A DNA stretch of 42,471 nucleotides from JAOZHU01 sp964632845 (GCA_964632845.1 CAZWDU010000015.1:1-42471); one strand, 5' to 3'. Shown: positions 7,241-16,760, counted from the first letter of the stretch. Made by a program: numbers and translations. Notes: generated by a model from the sequence alone, not told the origin.

Positions 7241-8202
7241 GAATATTCGCCAGCAACAACTCTAAATTCGTTCACAGTTAACACGGGCTTCGGGAATTTT
7301 GACGCCGCTTCAACTGATATTCGTGGACAAGCAGTGTTCACGTACGCGTCAACCGTTGGAAACTCCATGAGCGCTTCAGGCACTATTTCTCTGATTGCAA
7401 AGAGAACAGCAGTTTTCCCGTTTTTCTCAAGCGTCTCCCGGATTTTCAAAGCTTCATCAAACCGCTTCTGCCCCAACTTCAAGCCAACAAGAACACCGAA
7501 AGTTTTAGCGCGTCCAGCCTCTTCGATGCACGCCCACCGCTGCTTGAGAATTTTCTGCGCTTCAGCATCTATCGAGTAAGCTCTGTTCTCGTAAGGGTCA
7601 GCAATTATCGTGGGCTTAGACGCAGTAAGCGCTACGCCTAACGCGTGAAATTGCCCGCCGCCGACGAAAAGGAAAGCCTCAACATCGCCTGCCACAGATT
7701 TCACATTGCTGTAATCGCAACCACATACTTGCCCAGCATAATTAATTCTGCCAGCGTCGCCCACAACCACGATTTTTCCAGCGCGCACAAGGATTTCTCT
7801 AGCGCGGTCAAGCGCCTGCACATGCTGAACCGTAGTAGCTAAACCGATTTTGCACCAGTTTTTCAGTAACGACATAGCTTGTTCAACAGCAGAGTCAACT
7901 GTCGCGGTTGCTCGGGCTTCCATATAAACTGTGGGGACACTTTCATGCTTCAGCAACCTTGCGTGCCCAAAATGGATTATTAGGTCTATGTCTAAGCTTT
8001 CGGCTTCGGCAGTAGCTATGTCGCAAGCGCCGTAGCACGGGTCGGCGGAAACGATAGCCAATGCGCCTGCTTTCTCGATAAATTTAGCCAAGCGTGGACC
8101 TTCGGGTTTCAAGCCTTCAGGCAACTGTAGCAGAACACGTTTCGCGTCGAGTTTAGCTATTTCGTGTTTTATTCGTTCTTCTTCAAAATCGAACCCTTTC
8201 AT
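7201..8202 (-). CDS. dph2: Diphthamide biosynthesis enzyme Dph2
   Basis: A non-canonical radical-SAM enzyme that transfers the 3-amino-3-carboxypropyl group of SAM to a histidine of elongation factor 2, the first step of diphthamide synthesis. With the start at the ATG at 8202 the three iron-sulfur cysteines fall in DPCYGACD (C56), QVCGCDYSN (C160) and NTACPRIS (C292). These match the positions known for archaeal Dph2. The frame is open to 8238, but the extra residues (FPSCFLLLVHS) look unnatural. It is coupled to the METTL5-like gene and lies downstream of ppsA on the same strand. Confidence 0.93.
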   Translation of the reverse strand: MKGFDFEEERIKHEIAKLDAKRVLLQLPEGLKPEGPRLAKFIEKAGALAIVSADPCYGACDIATAEAESLDIDLIIHFGHARLLKHESVPTVYMEARATATVDSAVEQAMSLLKNWCKIGLATTVQHVQALDRAREILVRAGKIVVVGDAGRINYAGQVCGCDYSNVKSVAGDVEAFLFVGGGQFHALGVALTASKPTIIADPYENRAYSIDAEAQKILKQRWACIEEAGRAKTFGVLVGLKLGQKRFDEALKIRETLEKNGKTAVLFAIREIVPEALMEFPTVDAYVNTACPRISVEAASKFPKPVLTVNEFRVVAGEYSWETLLKNGLLEN

Positions 8203-8273
8203 ACTGTGCACCAGCAGGAGGAAACATGAAGGGAACAAGGAAAAAGAAAACGGCTATTGCTGTCTCCGCTTTG

Positions 8274-10706
8274 TTACAGAACCCATTCCCAGTCTTGCTT
8301 GGGTTTCCGAAGCGGACGCCCAGCAGCTACTGCAGCCTGCTCCGCCAGGCGCTCAAGAATTATCTTCTGTTCTATGCTGGCAACAAGGTTCTTTGTGGCG
8401 ACAACCGCGTCGTTGTTAACGGATATGCTGTCGATTCCAACGCGAACAAGGAACTCGGCGAAGTCAGGCAAGTTGGATGGCCCCTCACCGCATATTGAAA
8501 CTGTGCAGCCGTTCTCATGTGCCACTCTTATGAGATGCGCAATTATGCGTTTCACTGCAGGTTCTCTTTCGTCGAAGTAACCCATTTGACCTAAGCGTTC
8601 AGAGTCGCGGTCAATCATCAAAATACCCTGCGTCATGTCATTTGAGCCTATGGAGAAGCCGTCGACCAGCTTGGAAAACTCATCCGCCATTATCGCTATG
8701 GAGGGAGTTTCAGCCATAAACCATACTTTGAAGTCGCGTGACCGCTGCAAACCCTCTTCTTTCATGATCTCAATCACTTTTTTGGCTTCCCAAAGTGTGC
8801 GCACCATCGGAAGCATAACCCAAACGTTTTTGAGACCCCATTCTTCGCGGCATTTTTTGATGGCTTGGCATTCAAGCCTGAAAGCGTTCTCGTACCACTT
8901 GCTTATGTAGCGACTGCAACCCCGCCAACCAAGCATCGGGTTTTCCTCAACAATCTCGTACTTGTCGCCGCCCTTAAGGTCACGGTACTCATTAGTCTTA
9001 AAATCACTCAAACGCACCACAACAGGACGCGGTTGTACGGCCCTTGCCACTGTTGCGACGCTTTGGGCTAGTTTCTCCACGAAAGTCTGACCCTGCCCAG
9101 TGTCAATAAGGTACAATGGGTGGTCGCCTATGGCGCTGGCAAGGGTGAATTCAACGCGCATCAAACCGATACCTTCGAAAGGCAAGTTCTTGTAATCTTC
9201 TGCTTTCTCAGGAACGCCTAAATTCATGTAAATTTTTGTCGCGGTCACAGGCACTGGCGCCGTTGCGCTTGCGGTTACTGTAACGCCGTTTGTCGCTGCG
9301 GGCTGCGCGGCTTGAGGCATTGAGCCTTCGTAGACTATACCGTTTCTTGAGTCAACCGTGTATTCTTTGCCTGTTTCCATGACTTTCGTGGCGGTTTCTG
9401 TGCCTACGATGCAGGGGATGCTGAGTTCGCGGCTTACGATGGCTGCGTGGGATGTGACGCCGCCTTTGTCGGTGACTATGGCGCCTGCGATTTTCATGAA
9501 TGGAACAAAATCAGGGTTAGTCATGTCGGTTACGAGTATGTCGCCTTTCTGCATTACTTTTGCAGCTTCGTCGGGTGTGAGAACAATTTTTGCTATGCCT
9601 GCGCCGTAGCCTTTTCGACCAGCTGAAAGGCCTTTCACAATTATTTTCAATTCTTCTTCAGGTTTCCTTTCTTCAACTCGTACGTGTGTTTCCATAGGTT
9701 TGGCACTCCAAACTGTTTCAGGACGAGCTTGAACTACGAATATGTTTTTTGGAAAAGATAAGTCTTTGTCAATCGCCCACTCGATATCCATGGGCCTTTC
9801 ATAATGCTTCTCAATAAGATTGCCAAGCCCTGCAAGCTTCAAAATTTCCTCGTCGCTCACGCAGGTCTCTTTCTGCTTGTCTTCAGGCACGTCTAAATGA
9901 ATCGTTTTACCCGTGCTTGGGTCGCGGATGTACTGGATGGTCTTCCTCGCGATTCGCCTTTCCTTTATCTTCAAAGTTTTCTTGTCGACAACAAAGTCAT
10001 CAGGATTCACTGCGCCAGAAACCACGGTTTCGCCTAGACCATAATTGCCTTCAATAACAAGTTCATCCGTGTTCCCAGTTACTGGGTTCAGCGTGAACAT
10101 GACGCCTGCCGCGCGGGAGTTCACCATTTTCTGAACCCCAACGCTTATGAAAACTTTTTCATGAGCGAAGCCTTTTTCGTTTCTGTAGAATATAGCTCGT
10201 GGGGTGAAGAGGCTGGACCAGCATTTCATGATTTTGTCAAGCAGGTCATCAACGCCTCGGACGTTAAGATAAGTTTCTTGCTGCCCTGCGAAAGACGCGT
10301 CAGGCAAATCTTCAGCAGTTGCGCTGGACCTCACGGCGACAAAAGTTTCTTTCATGCCCAACGTGCTGTTTAGTTTAGTGTAGGCTTTTTTCACGGCTGT
10401 TTCAATGGCTTTTGGCATGCGAGTTTTTTCGATAAGCTCGCGGATTTTTTCGGAAGCCACAGCGTACTGCTGGGGGTTATTTGGGTCGGTTACGGTTTCA
10501 TTGATGATTTTGTAAATCATCTGGGCTATTTTAGTTTCCACAATAAATTTTTCATATGCATAAGCCGTTACGGCGAAGCCTGGGGGAACAGGCATCTTGG
10601 CGTTGATCATTTCGCCGAGGCTGGCGTTCTTGCCGCCTACAATGGGAACATCAGTTTTTCTGAGCTTTTCAAACCATAGTACCAAGTCTTTCTTTGACGC
10701 GCTCAA
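8274..10706 (-). CDS. ppsA: Phosphoenolpyruvate synthase
   Basis: Makes phosphoenolpyruvate from pyruvate and ATP (releasing AMP and phosphate), or runs in reverse in archaeal glycolysis. The 810 residues contain the N-terminal ATP-grasp domain (IVGGKNASLGEM; VAVRSSATAEDLPDASFAGQ), the swivelling phosphohistidine domain (GGVTSHAAIVSRELSIPC, about residue 420), and the C-terminal PEP-binding barrel (SIGSNDMTQ; SICGEGPSN with the catalytic cysteine). An alanine/threonine/proline-rich linker of about 25 residues follows the histidine domain. The TTG start overlaps the L10e stop by four bases (TTGA), so the two genes form a coupled operon. Confidence 0.96.
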   Translation of the reverse strand: MSASKKDLVLWFEKLRKTDVPIVGGKNASLGEMINAKMPVPPGFAVTAYAYEKFIVETKIAQMIYKIINETVTDPNNPQQYAVASEKIRELIEKTRMPKAIETAVKKAYTKLNSTLGMKETFVAVRSSATAEDLPDASFAGQQETYLNVRGVDDLLDKIMKCWSSLFTPRAIFYRNEKGFAHEKVFISVGVQKMVNSRAAGVMFTLNPVTGNTDELVIEGNYGLGETVVSGAVNPDDFVVDKKTLKIKERRIARKTIQYIRDPSTGKTIHLDVPEDKQKETCVSDEEILKLAGLGNLIEKHYERPMDIEWAIDKDLSFPKNIFVVQARPETVWSAKPMETHVRVEERKPEEELKIIVKGLSAGRKGYGAGIAKIVLTPDEAAKVMQKGDILVTDMTNPDFVPFMKIAGAIVTDKGGVTSHAAIVSRELSIPCIVGTETATKVMETGKEYTVDSRNGIVYEGSMPQAAQPAATNGVTVTASATAPVPVTATKIYMNLGVPEKAEDYKNLPFEGIGLMRVEFTLASAIGDHPLYLIDTGQGQTFVEKLAQSVATVARAVQPRPVVVRLSDFKTNEYRDLKGGDKYEIVEENPMLGWRGCSRYISKWYENAFRLECQAIKKCREEWGLKNVWVMLPMVRTLWEAKKVIEIMKEEGLQRSRDFKVWFMAETPSIAIMADEFSKLVDGFSIGSNDMTQGILMIDRDSERLGQMGYFDEREPAVKRIIAHLIRVAHENGCTVSICGEGPSNLPDFAEFLVRVGIDSISVNNDAVVATKNLVASIEQKIILERLAEQAAVAAGRPLRKPKQDWEWVL

Positions 10707-11236
10707 GCCGTCTCCATCTCCGCCTTATCGGTTACGTCTGGAGATTGCAGTTTTTCAACAACTATTTTGCAAGCGAGAGGGAGCTTTGCGCTGCCTCGCT
10801 TCAAAGATTCCTTGGCGGTTTCCACCGCGTTGGCTTTAACTTTCACAGTTATCAGCACTTGGTCAGGTTCAATTCTGGCTGCTGTGCCGATTGCTTTCCC
10901 AAAAGACCTGCGCATTCCCTGCTGAAGGCGGTCAGCATGAGCCCCAAAAATCATTTTGTTTTCTCTGAGAATAATGTGAGGATACGGGTGGACCTGCATG
11001 AGATAATCGTTAACGAGTTTATCCATCAAAACGCGGTTAGTTGCCACACGAGCTGCCTCTAAAGCGCTGTGGCGGATTTGAACCCGTTTCAAGGCTACAA
11101 GTTTAGCTTCGTAGTCAAAGTTTGCCTTGGTGTCGCCCATGGTGAACTTCACTATTTTGGGCGGCGGAAAACCTCGCGCAAACTTTTTCCGTGTGTACGC
11201 CTGCCCTCTTACAGGCCGATAATTTCGTGCATGCAT
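10703..11236 (-). CDS. rpl10e: Large-subunit ribosomal protein L10e (uL16)
   Basis: The archaeal/eukaryotic form of uL16, a structural protein near the peptidyl transferase centre and the A-site tRNA. Recognised from RNYRPVRGQAYTRKKF, ALEAARVATNRVL, QVHPYPHIILRENKM and GMRRSFGKAIGTAAR. The ATG at 11236 gives 177 residues, the usual family length, and leaves an ordinary leader with GGGATG. The open frame reaches 11260, but those eight residues are atypical. It heads the operon with ppsA, an unusual pairing of ribosome and carbon metabolism. Confidence 0.95.
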   Translation of the reverse strand: MHARNYRPVRGQAYTRKKFARGFPPPKIVKFTMGDTKANFDYEAKLVALKRVQIRHSALEAARVATNRVLMDKLVNDYLMQVHPYPHIILRENKMIFGAHADRLQQGMRRSFGKAIGTAARIEPDQVLITVKVKANAVETAKESLKRGSAKLPLACKIVVEKLQSPDVTDKAEMETA

Positions 11237-11269
11237 GCAGCATCCCTTTTTAGCATACACCCTTAGGCG

Positions 11270-11278
11270 CTATTTAAA
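11270..11278 (-). promoter_or_regulatory. TATA-like box for the rpl10e-ppsA operon
   Basis: On the minus strand TTTAAATAG lies about 35 to 40 bases before the L10e ATG at 11236. It predicts a transcription start near 11247 and a leader of about 10 bases. Confidence 0.45.
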
Positions 11279-11373
11279 CGATTTGCAACGATACACGCTG
11301 ACCGCTGCATATTTGTCTATTTTTTTAGTTAAGCGAACAGCGCAGTTATTTGTGCCAAAAGGGGGGTCACTTG

Positions 11374-11383
11374 CTTATATAAG
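11374..11383 (+). promoter_or_regulatory. TATA box for the tRNA methyltransferase gene
   Basis: CTTATATAAG is a near-consensus archaeal TATA box. Its centre is about 26 bases before the GTG at 11404, so the mRNA probably begins at the start codon (leaderless). Confidence 0.6.
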
Positions 11384-11403
11384 TAAGGTCAACGTTAGCA
11401 TTT

Positions 11404-12723
11404 GTGAAAATGCCCAGCGCTAGCGATACAAATTACGTGCTTATTTCAGGGAAGAACTGGAAATTATCGTTAGCGGAGCTTATCGCGTTTTTAGAAGCCA
11501 GAAAAGTACAATTTGGAGTACGACAACTTTCAAGAGAATTCTTCGCTGTCAGCATCGAAGAGGACGCAAACGCCTTAGCTATCGCGGATTTGGGCGGAAC
11601 CTTGAAAATTGGAGCGGTAAAAGCGGATTTCGCAACGCAGATTGTGGAAAAAACGTTTCTTCAGAAAAACAAGCAGGCGCGAGAGCAGATAAGAAGAGAA
11701 ATCGCGGCAAGCGGCTTGATTGCTGAAGTGTTTGGGGCATCGTCGGGGAAAACTGTTTTTGGAGTAAGCGTATATTGCGCAGAGGATTCTTTGCGTCCAG
11801 TTTCCAATAGAATTCAGCGATTTGTGGGAAGCGCTATAAAGCGGGAGTTGGCTGCTCATGGCAGAAAATCAGGTTTTATGGGATTCTCCAGAAATAGGGA
11901 GCACCCGCAGTTGAGTCCTGTTGAAGTTCTGAAGAAAAACTTGGTTGAAAACAGAGCGGAGATATTAGTTTGCATAGGCAAAAAGCAAACGGTGACTGCC
12001 AATACTGTAGCGGTGCATAACCCGTTTGAATTCCAAAAGCGCGACATAGGCAAGCCAATGCAACGTAAAATTTTCGCCATATCGCCGCGGCTGTCAAAAA
12101 TCATGGTGAACTTGGCTGCATGCACTGCTGGGAAGCTTTTGCTTGATCCGTTCTGCGGAGTTGGCACAATCCTGCAAGAGGCACTGCTGGCTGGGGCGCG
12201 AGTAGCTGGCGTGGACATAAACTCGTGGTGCGTTAAAGCTGCCACAGCGAACCTTGAGTGGCTCAAAAAAGAGTATGCGCTCAAAGATGCGGAATACAGG
12301 GTTGTGCAGGGTGACGCGCGCAGGTTAACAGGCAAATTTGAAGATGGAGTGGATTGCATAGTAACGGAGCCTGATTTGGGTCCAGCACTGCGACAAGTGC
12401 CGACTACGCCGTACGCAGCGAAAATAGTTGCTAAGCTTGAGCCCTTGTACAGGGATTTTCTGAAAGAAGCGTATGGGATATTGAAGAAAGGTAGGCGATT
12501 AGTGCTTGTAGCGCCGTACGTGCGCACACGGTCAGGGCGACCAGTCGCTATGCCAATTGGGGAGAAAGCCATAAGCATTGGCTTCAAACGGGTGTATCTG
12601 TTTCAGGAAAAGGTTTTCGCTGAAGACGTTAACGTGAAGAAGGAAATGGCAGATATGGCGTCTTTTGTTGACGCTGAGGAAAGGCACAAAGTGGGCAGGG
12701 AAATTTTTGTCTTCCAGAAATAG
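11404..12723 (+). CDS. tRNA guanosine N2-methyltransferase, TrmG10/Trm11 type
   Basis: The 439-residue protein has a THUMP-like N-terminal region (residues 10-160, YVLISGKNWKLSLAEL) and a Rossmann methyltransferase domain. The latter carries the SAM loop LLDPFCGVGT (246-255), AGVDIN, and the active-site motif TEPDLGP (321-327), which replaces the usual DPPYG. Archaeal members methylate guanosine 10 of tRNA. The GTG at 11404 fits the leaderless promoter; an ATG at 11410 is the alternative. It stands alone, convergent with dCTP deaminase. Confidence 0.88.
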   Translation: MKMPSASDTNYVLISGKNWKLSLAELIAFLEARKVQFGVRQLSREFFAVSIEEDANALAIADLGGTLKIGAVKADFATQIVEKTFLQKNKQAREQIRREIAASGLIAEVFGASSGKTVFGVSVYCAEDSLRPVSNRIQRFVGSAIKRELAAHGRKSGFMGFSRNREHPQLSPVEVLKKNLVENRAEILVCIGKKQTVTANTVAVHNPFEFQKRDIGKPMQRKIFAISPRLSKIMVNLAACTAGKLLLDPFCGVGTILQEALLAGARVAGVDINSWCVKAATANLEWLKKEYALKDAEYRVVQGDARRLTGKFEDGVDCIVTEPDLGPALRQVPTTPYAAKIVAKLEPLYRDFLKEAYGILKKGRRLVLVAPYVRTRSGRPVAMPIGEKAISIGFKRVYLFQEKVFAEDVNVKKEMADMASFVDAEERHKVGREIFVFQK

Positions 12724-12731
12724 GACTTGGC

Positions 12732-13253
12732 TTACCCTTGAAGGCGCTTGTGTTTGAACCAAGTTTTAGCAAGTTCTTCATAGTTCGGGAAAACTTTTTC
12801 CAGAATTGGAATGTACATTTGTATTTCTTCGTCAGTTAAGTATTGGAATTGGAACTCGCCCATGTATGGTGCGGGTTCACCTTCGCGTGTGATGAATTCC
12901 AAGTGCATGAAGGGGTCGCCGCGTTTGATGACTATTGGGTGTCGGTCGTTGCTTAAGTTCACGACTTCAAGCACGATGCGTCCGATGAAGCCGCTGTGTA
13001 TTTTGGCAGCGTTCAGGAAGGATAAGCCCATTCTTCCGTACTTGCTTTTAGCTGTTAAGTGCGATACGAAGTTTGGCGGGGTGAAAACAACCTCGTAGGA
13101 TACTAAGTTCTTGTGTTCTAAATAATGCACGGTGGTTTCTTCTTTGACGGTGAGGATGTAGCCGTCGCCGTCTAGTAACGTGTAATCATGAGGATAAACG
13201 ACCTTGTAGTTGTCGATTAACTCTTTTATCTTGTCTCTTCCTAAGACGCCCAA
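12732..13253 (-). CDS. dcd: dCTP deaminase / dUTPase family protein
   Basis: Converts dCTP to dUTP (bifunctional members go on to dUMP), supplying thymidylate synthesis. The 173-residue trimeric beta-barrel protein shows TAKSKYGRMGLSF (S70, R74), then AAKIHSGFIGRIVLEVVN, with the catalytic-type glutamate at E96. The TTG start has a GGAGG ribosome site (on the plus strand CCTCC at 13263-13267). The family SSxxR motif reads SKYGR here, so archaeal dUTPase-like activity is an alternative. Confidence 0.85.
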   Translation of the reverse strand: MGVLGRDKIKELIDNYKVVYPHDYTLLDGDGYILTVKEETTVHYLEHKNLVSYEVVFTPPNFVSHLTAKSKYGRMGLSFLNAAKIHSGFIGRIVLEVVNLSNDRHPIVIKRGDPFMHLEFITREGEPAPYMGEFQFQYLTDEEIQMYIPILEKVFPNYEELAKTWFKHKRLQG

Positions 13254-13296
13254 CTGTTCACGCCTCCGAACTTTTTACCAATACGGCGCTGGCGCG

Positions 13297-13305
13297 TTAT
13301 ATATC
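13297..13305 (-). promoter_or_regulatory. TATA box for the dcd gene
   Basis: ATATATAAC on the minus strand, about 45 bases before the TTG at 13253. It predicts a leader of about 20 bases that contains the GGAGG site. Confidence 0.5.
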
Positions 13306-13479
13306 TTTTGAAAAATCGCGTTAAGGCTGGACAACTGGCGATGCACACAGAAAACTCCCATTTTGCGTTCTCGCCGTCCAGTCAGCATCTGCAAGCTAAG
13401 CCGCGTCAAGTTTAACCTTCGGTTGCTTGTGCAAAAATTATATGAGCGCATACAGGGGAACTATTAGTGGGGGTTACGT

Positions 13480-15078
13480 GTGAAACAGCAGGTTGTTTTC
13501 TGTTTTGCTTTTGTATCCCTCGCGTTTTTTCTTGCACTCAACAGTGGAGGCGTTCAATCCGTTGAAGCCTGTTATGGTCCATGCATAACTGGGAACATAA
13601 GCAGCACCCAAATCCGCATAAACGAAACTGTGACCGTGACAGGGCAAATATGCCCTCCAGCGCCGAACACCACAATTAGAGTAGCATTCACAAGACCAGA
13701 TTACACTTGGATAGAGCGGTACGTGTTAACCGACAGCGAAACAGGCGAGTTCACGGTCACTGAGACGCTTGACATGGCTGGGTACTGGAACGTTTTCCCT
13801 ATCTATGGTTTCATATGCGACAGATTGTACGTTATTGTAGAGGACCCGTCGCCTCTGCTTAGTCCGACGCCGATGCCGACTTTTGTGTCGCCGTTCAGAA
13901 CCAACTATTTGGTCATTATAATAGCCGTGGTTTCCGTGAGCCTCGGCGTTGTAGCGGTTGCGGTTGGAATGAGAGACAAAACCAAGAAAATCAGTTCTTT
14001 CAGGCTGTTCATCCAGATAATCTTTGTTTTCATCCTCTTCTCAGGGATATTTGTTGACCACCAGAATCTGCCGATTCCCGCCGCACAAATTGCACCTCAC
14101 GAGACCTTAGTAGGAACGGACATTCTGGGCTTTTCCATGCCTGATGGGCTGCCAGTGCCAACCTTCGGCTGCTGGTACCCCTGCGGAAGAACCGCGACCT
14201 GCGCGCTCTGGCAGATACAAACGTACATTTACCCGTTCTGGGACGCTGGCGGCGGCTGGGGAGTACACTATGACAATTCAGGCTTGGAGAGGTTAGCGGT
14301 TGTTTTGGGCGCGGTGGTTGTAGCGGCTGTTGTACTTGGAAGGTTCTGGTGCGGCTGGATTTGCCCCTTCGGCTTATACCAAGACTTGATCACGCGGCTT
14401 AGAAAAACTCTGAAAATCAGGTACCGCACTTTTTCGGACAACTTCAACGAGAAATTCCATCAACTCAGCTACGTTATCTTAGCAGCAATTATCATTTTAA
14501 GTGTAGTTTTTGGTGCACAAGCAATTGCAGGCACACAAATAGTGCCAGAAACCGAAAAAGGAGGATTCATCTACGCGTATTTTTCGGCACCGTTCTGCCA
14601 AGTCTGCCCAATGAAGCCGATATGCGTGATGGCTGAACTGACTGTTGGAATTATGAGGCCAGAATGGATTATCAGCGCCATGCCAGGCGAGTTTTACCAG
14701 TTAGGACAATACCTCACCTCACTGAACCTAACAATTCTCATCATAGTCACTGTCGCAGCCTTTTTCTACAGGCGCTCATGGTGCCGAAGCTGTCCCTTAG
14801 GCGCACTTATCGCGTTGTTCAACAGGTTTCCACCGTTCAAATGGATTTCAGTAGTGCGGCTGGACAAAGTTGAAGAAAAATGCACAAAATGCGGCATCTG
14901 CAAAAGAGTATGCCCAACACAGGTTAAGGAGGTTTACGAGGAGAAAGGCGGCGACGTAACCACATCCAACTGCCTGCTCTGCTTACGGTGCGTAGAAATG
15001 TGCCCCAACGAAGGCTGCTTAAACTTTAAAGTAGCAGGAAAAACAGTGGTTAAGTCGCGAAACTGGCTAGAAAATTAA
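13480..15078 (+). CDS. NapH/NosR-like membrane polyferredoxin with N-terminal exported domain
   Basis: A 532-residue membrane iron-sulfur protein. In order: a signal peptide, an Ig-like exported domain with cysteines (about 30-125), a serine/proline linker, and several membrane helices. The clusters are CGWICPFGLYQD and CRSCPLGALIALF (the NapH-type CxxxCP pairs), CQVCPMKPIC, and a C-terminal two-cluster ferredoxin domain (CTKCGICKRVCP; CLLCLRCVEMCP). NapH and NosR C-terminal domains pass electrons from quinol to periplasmic reductases. GTG start with GGGGG upstream and a TATA-like sequence near 13434-13443. It is followed after 14 bases by the NosD-like gene. Confidence 0.85.
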   Translation: MKQQVVFCFAFVSLAFFLALNSGGVQSVEACYGPCITGNISSTQIRINETVTVTGQICPPAPNTTIRVAFTRPDYTWIERYVLTDSETGEFTVTETLDMAGYWNVFPIYGFICDRLYVIVEDPSPLLSPTPMPTFVSPFRTNYLVIIIAVVSVSLGVVAVAVGMRDKTKKISSFRLFIQIIFVFILFSGIFVDHQNLPIPAAQIAPHETLVGTDILGFSMPDGLPVPTFGCWYPCGRTATCALWQIQTYIYPFWDAGGGWGVHYDNSGLERLAVVLGAVVVAAVVLGRFWCGWICPFGLYQDLITRLRKTLKIRYRTFSDNFNEKFHQLSYVILAAIIILSVVFGAQAIAGTQIVPETEKGGFIYAYFSAPFCQVCPMKPICVMAELTVGIMRPEWIISAMPGEFYQLGQYLTSLNLTILIIVTVAAFFYRRSWCRSCPLGALIALFNRFPPFKWISVVRLDKVEEKCTKCGICKRVCPTQVKEVYEEKGGDVTTSNCLLCLRCVEMCPNEGCLNFKVAGKTVVKSRNWLEN

Positions 15079-15092
15079 AGGGTGAAACATTA

Positions 15093-16034
15093 ATGGAAGC
15101 GTTTAAGGCGAGAATGGCACGCAAAATAATCGCAACGGCATTCATAGCCGTGGTGGTTTCAACTGTGTTCCTAGCGGGCAAAGCAACGGCAGCTATGGCG
15201 ATGCAAACAGTTTTCATAAATCCAGACGGCAGCATTGACTCAGATTCGGTACCTATCCAGCGCAGTGGGAACACGTACGTTTTCACTGGAGACGTTTATG
15301 CGTGCTTAATTGTAAACAAAAGTGATGTGATGATTGACGGCGCAGGTTACACGCTTCACGGCGCGTTAGATGCAGCGCAGGGTGATTTGTGGATAGGGAA
15401 AGGACCGAGCCCAGAAATAAATGAAACCGTGCCATACACGATAGGCATTGACACGGCAAGCAGAAGCGTCACGGGATTAACGATTAAGAACTTGAACATC
15501 CGAGATTTCAGCATAGGCATGTACATCTGGACCACAAATAACACTGTAAGCGGAAACGCGGTTGTAGACAACATAGTCGGCGTGTTGCTTTCAGGGTCCA
15601 ACAACGATATTATTGGGAACTATATTGCTGACAACGAGATGGGTATGTTTTTTGGCACCAACGAACCTGGAAATATACCTTTGAATTTAACGGTCAGCCA
15701 CAACTCCTTCAACAACAATACTGAGCACGTTAATGGTTGTGTCTGCGAGGAGTACAATATGACGGAGGAGGTGCATACGTGGGACAACGGCGAAGAAGGC
15801 AACTACTGGTGCGACTACAACGGCACGGACGCTGACGGCGACGGGATAGGCGATACACCCTACGTGATTGACGCGCTTAACCAAGACCGTTATCCGCTGA
15901 TGCAAAGCCAAGTGGTGCTGCCGACTGCGAAGACGGAAGCGCCTGTGGAAACAATAGTGATTGCGGCTGCCGCAGTTGCGGTAATTGCAGTTGTTGCTGC
16001 TATCGCTGTTAAGAAAAGGAAGAAGAAGGCGTAG
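15093..16034 (+). CDS. NosD-like right-handed beta-helix surface protein
   Basis: The 313 residues have a signal peptide (KIIATAFIAVVVSTVFLAG), then NosD/pectate-lyase-type beta-helix repeats (DVMIDGAGYTLHG, NNTVSGNAVVDN, NNDIIGNYIADN, NLTVSHNSFNNN). The usual closing segment GNYWCDYNGTDADGDGIGDT and DRYPLM follow. A C-terminal membrane helix and KKRKKKA tail anchor it. NosD helps load copper into nitrous oxide reductase, but many archaeal relatives are only surface proteins. It is in an operon with the polyferredoxin. No NosZ is present here, so the NosD name describes the fold. Confidence 0.83.
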   Translation: MEAFKARMARKIIATAFIAVVVSTVFLAGKATAAMAMQTVFINPDGSIDSDSVPIQRSGNTYVFTGDVYACLIVNKSDVMIDGAGYTLHGALDAAQGDLWIGKGPSPEINETVPYTIGIDTASRSVTGLTIKNLNIRDFSIGMYIWTTNNTVSGNAVVDNIVGVLLSGSNNDIIGNYIADNEMGMFFGTNEPGNIPLNLTVSHNSFNNNTEHVNGCVCEEYNMTEEVHTWDNGEEGNYWCDYNGTDADGDGIGDTPYVIDALNQDRYPLMQSQVVLPTAKTEAPVETIVIAAAAVAVIAVVAAIAVKKRKKKA

Positions 16035-16055
16035 CGCGAGTTTTTAGTCTGGCCC

Positions 16056-16760
16056 CTACGTTAAAGTGGCAATTGCCGCGGTGATTAACGTGACCATGCC
16101 GAGCAGTATCAGAATTGCGGCGCCGCCTAGGGTTATCCATTTTCTGAATAAGGGTGCTTTGTTGAGTAGCCAGCCTGTTACTCCGCCCAGCAGCAATATC
16201 GGCGATAAAGCTGTGCCTAAGCCGAAGAGGACTGCCACGGCGAAAGTGTCAAATGGCGCAGCAAAAGGCACAGAGTACAACATCAGCATGAGCAGGGGTG
16301 GGCATATGACGAGGCCTCTGCTTAAGCCTAACGAAAAAGCGCGTAGGTCAAACCATCGGCTCTTGCTTGCTGTTGTCGCGGTTTTTCCAGTGTCTTGTGG
16401 GTGGCACTCACAGGAGGATGACCTGTTTTTGTGCAGTATACTTATGCCTATGGCTATGGTGACTATGCCGAAGGCGTATGAAGAGTATTCTTGAAAAGAA
16501 GTGATAGCGGCTTCATCGATTAGAAGCTTGAATGCACCGCTGAGAATGCCGATTAAGCCGCCGACTAAAGCGTAAGCGGTTATACGTCCTGAATTGTAGA
16601 TTAAAGTGACAACCACGCCTTTGCGGAAGTCAGCGCCTATGCTTGCGATGTAGCTTGCGATGTACGGGAGGCAGGCGGAGGTGCAGAATGCTAAGCCGTA
16701 GAGTATGCCGACGGCGAACGCCTCAAGATACGGGTTTGGAATCTCAGGCATCAACGACAT
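16056..16760 (-). CDS. CcdA/DsbD-like membrane protein
   Basis: A 234-residue protein with about six membrane helices. Two cysteine-proline motifs in the membrane, FCTSACLPYIASYI (about 26-39) and LVICPPLLMLMLYS (about 153-166), match the pattern of CcdA/DsbD and related SafE-like proteins. Those proteins carry reducing equivalents across the membrane for cytochrome c maturation or thiol repair. A loop with CECH may bind metal. It converges on the NosD-like and polyferredoxin genes, so a joint redox role is plausible but unproven. Confidence 0.78.
   Translation of the reverse strand: MSLMPEIPNPYLEAFAVGILYGLAFCTSACLPYIASYIASIGADFRKGVVVTLIYNSGRITAYALVGGLIGILSGAFKLLIDEAAITSFQEYSSYAFGIVTIAIGISILHKNRSSSCECHPQDTGKTATTASKSRWFDLRAFSLGLSRGLVICPPLLMLMLYSVPFAAPFDTFAVAVLFGLGTALSPILLLGGVTGWLLNKAPLFRKWITLGGAAILILLGMVTLITAAIATLT

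Noticed and set aside
8226..8580. Plus-strand open frames near the ends of ppsA and dph2, one with a good AGGAGG before its ATG.
   Set aside because: They lie largely antisense to the conserved end of ppsA, have unnatural composition, and the AGGAGG is explained by chance in the gap.
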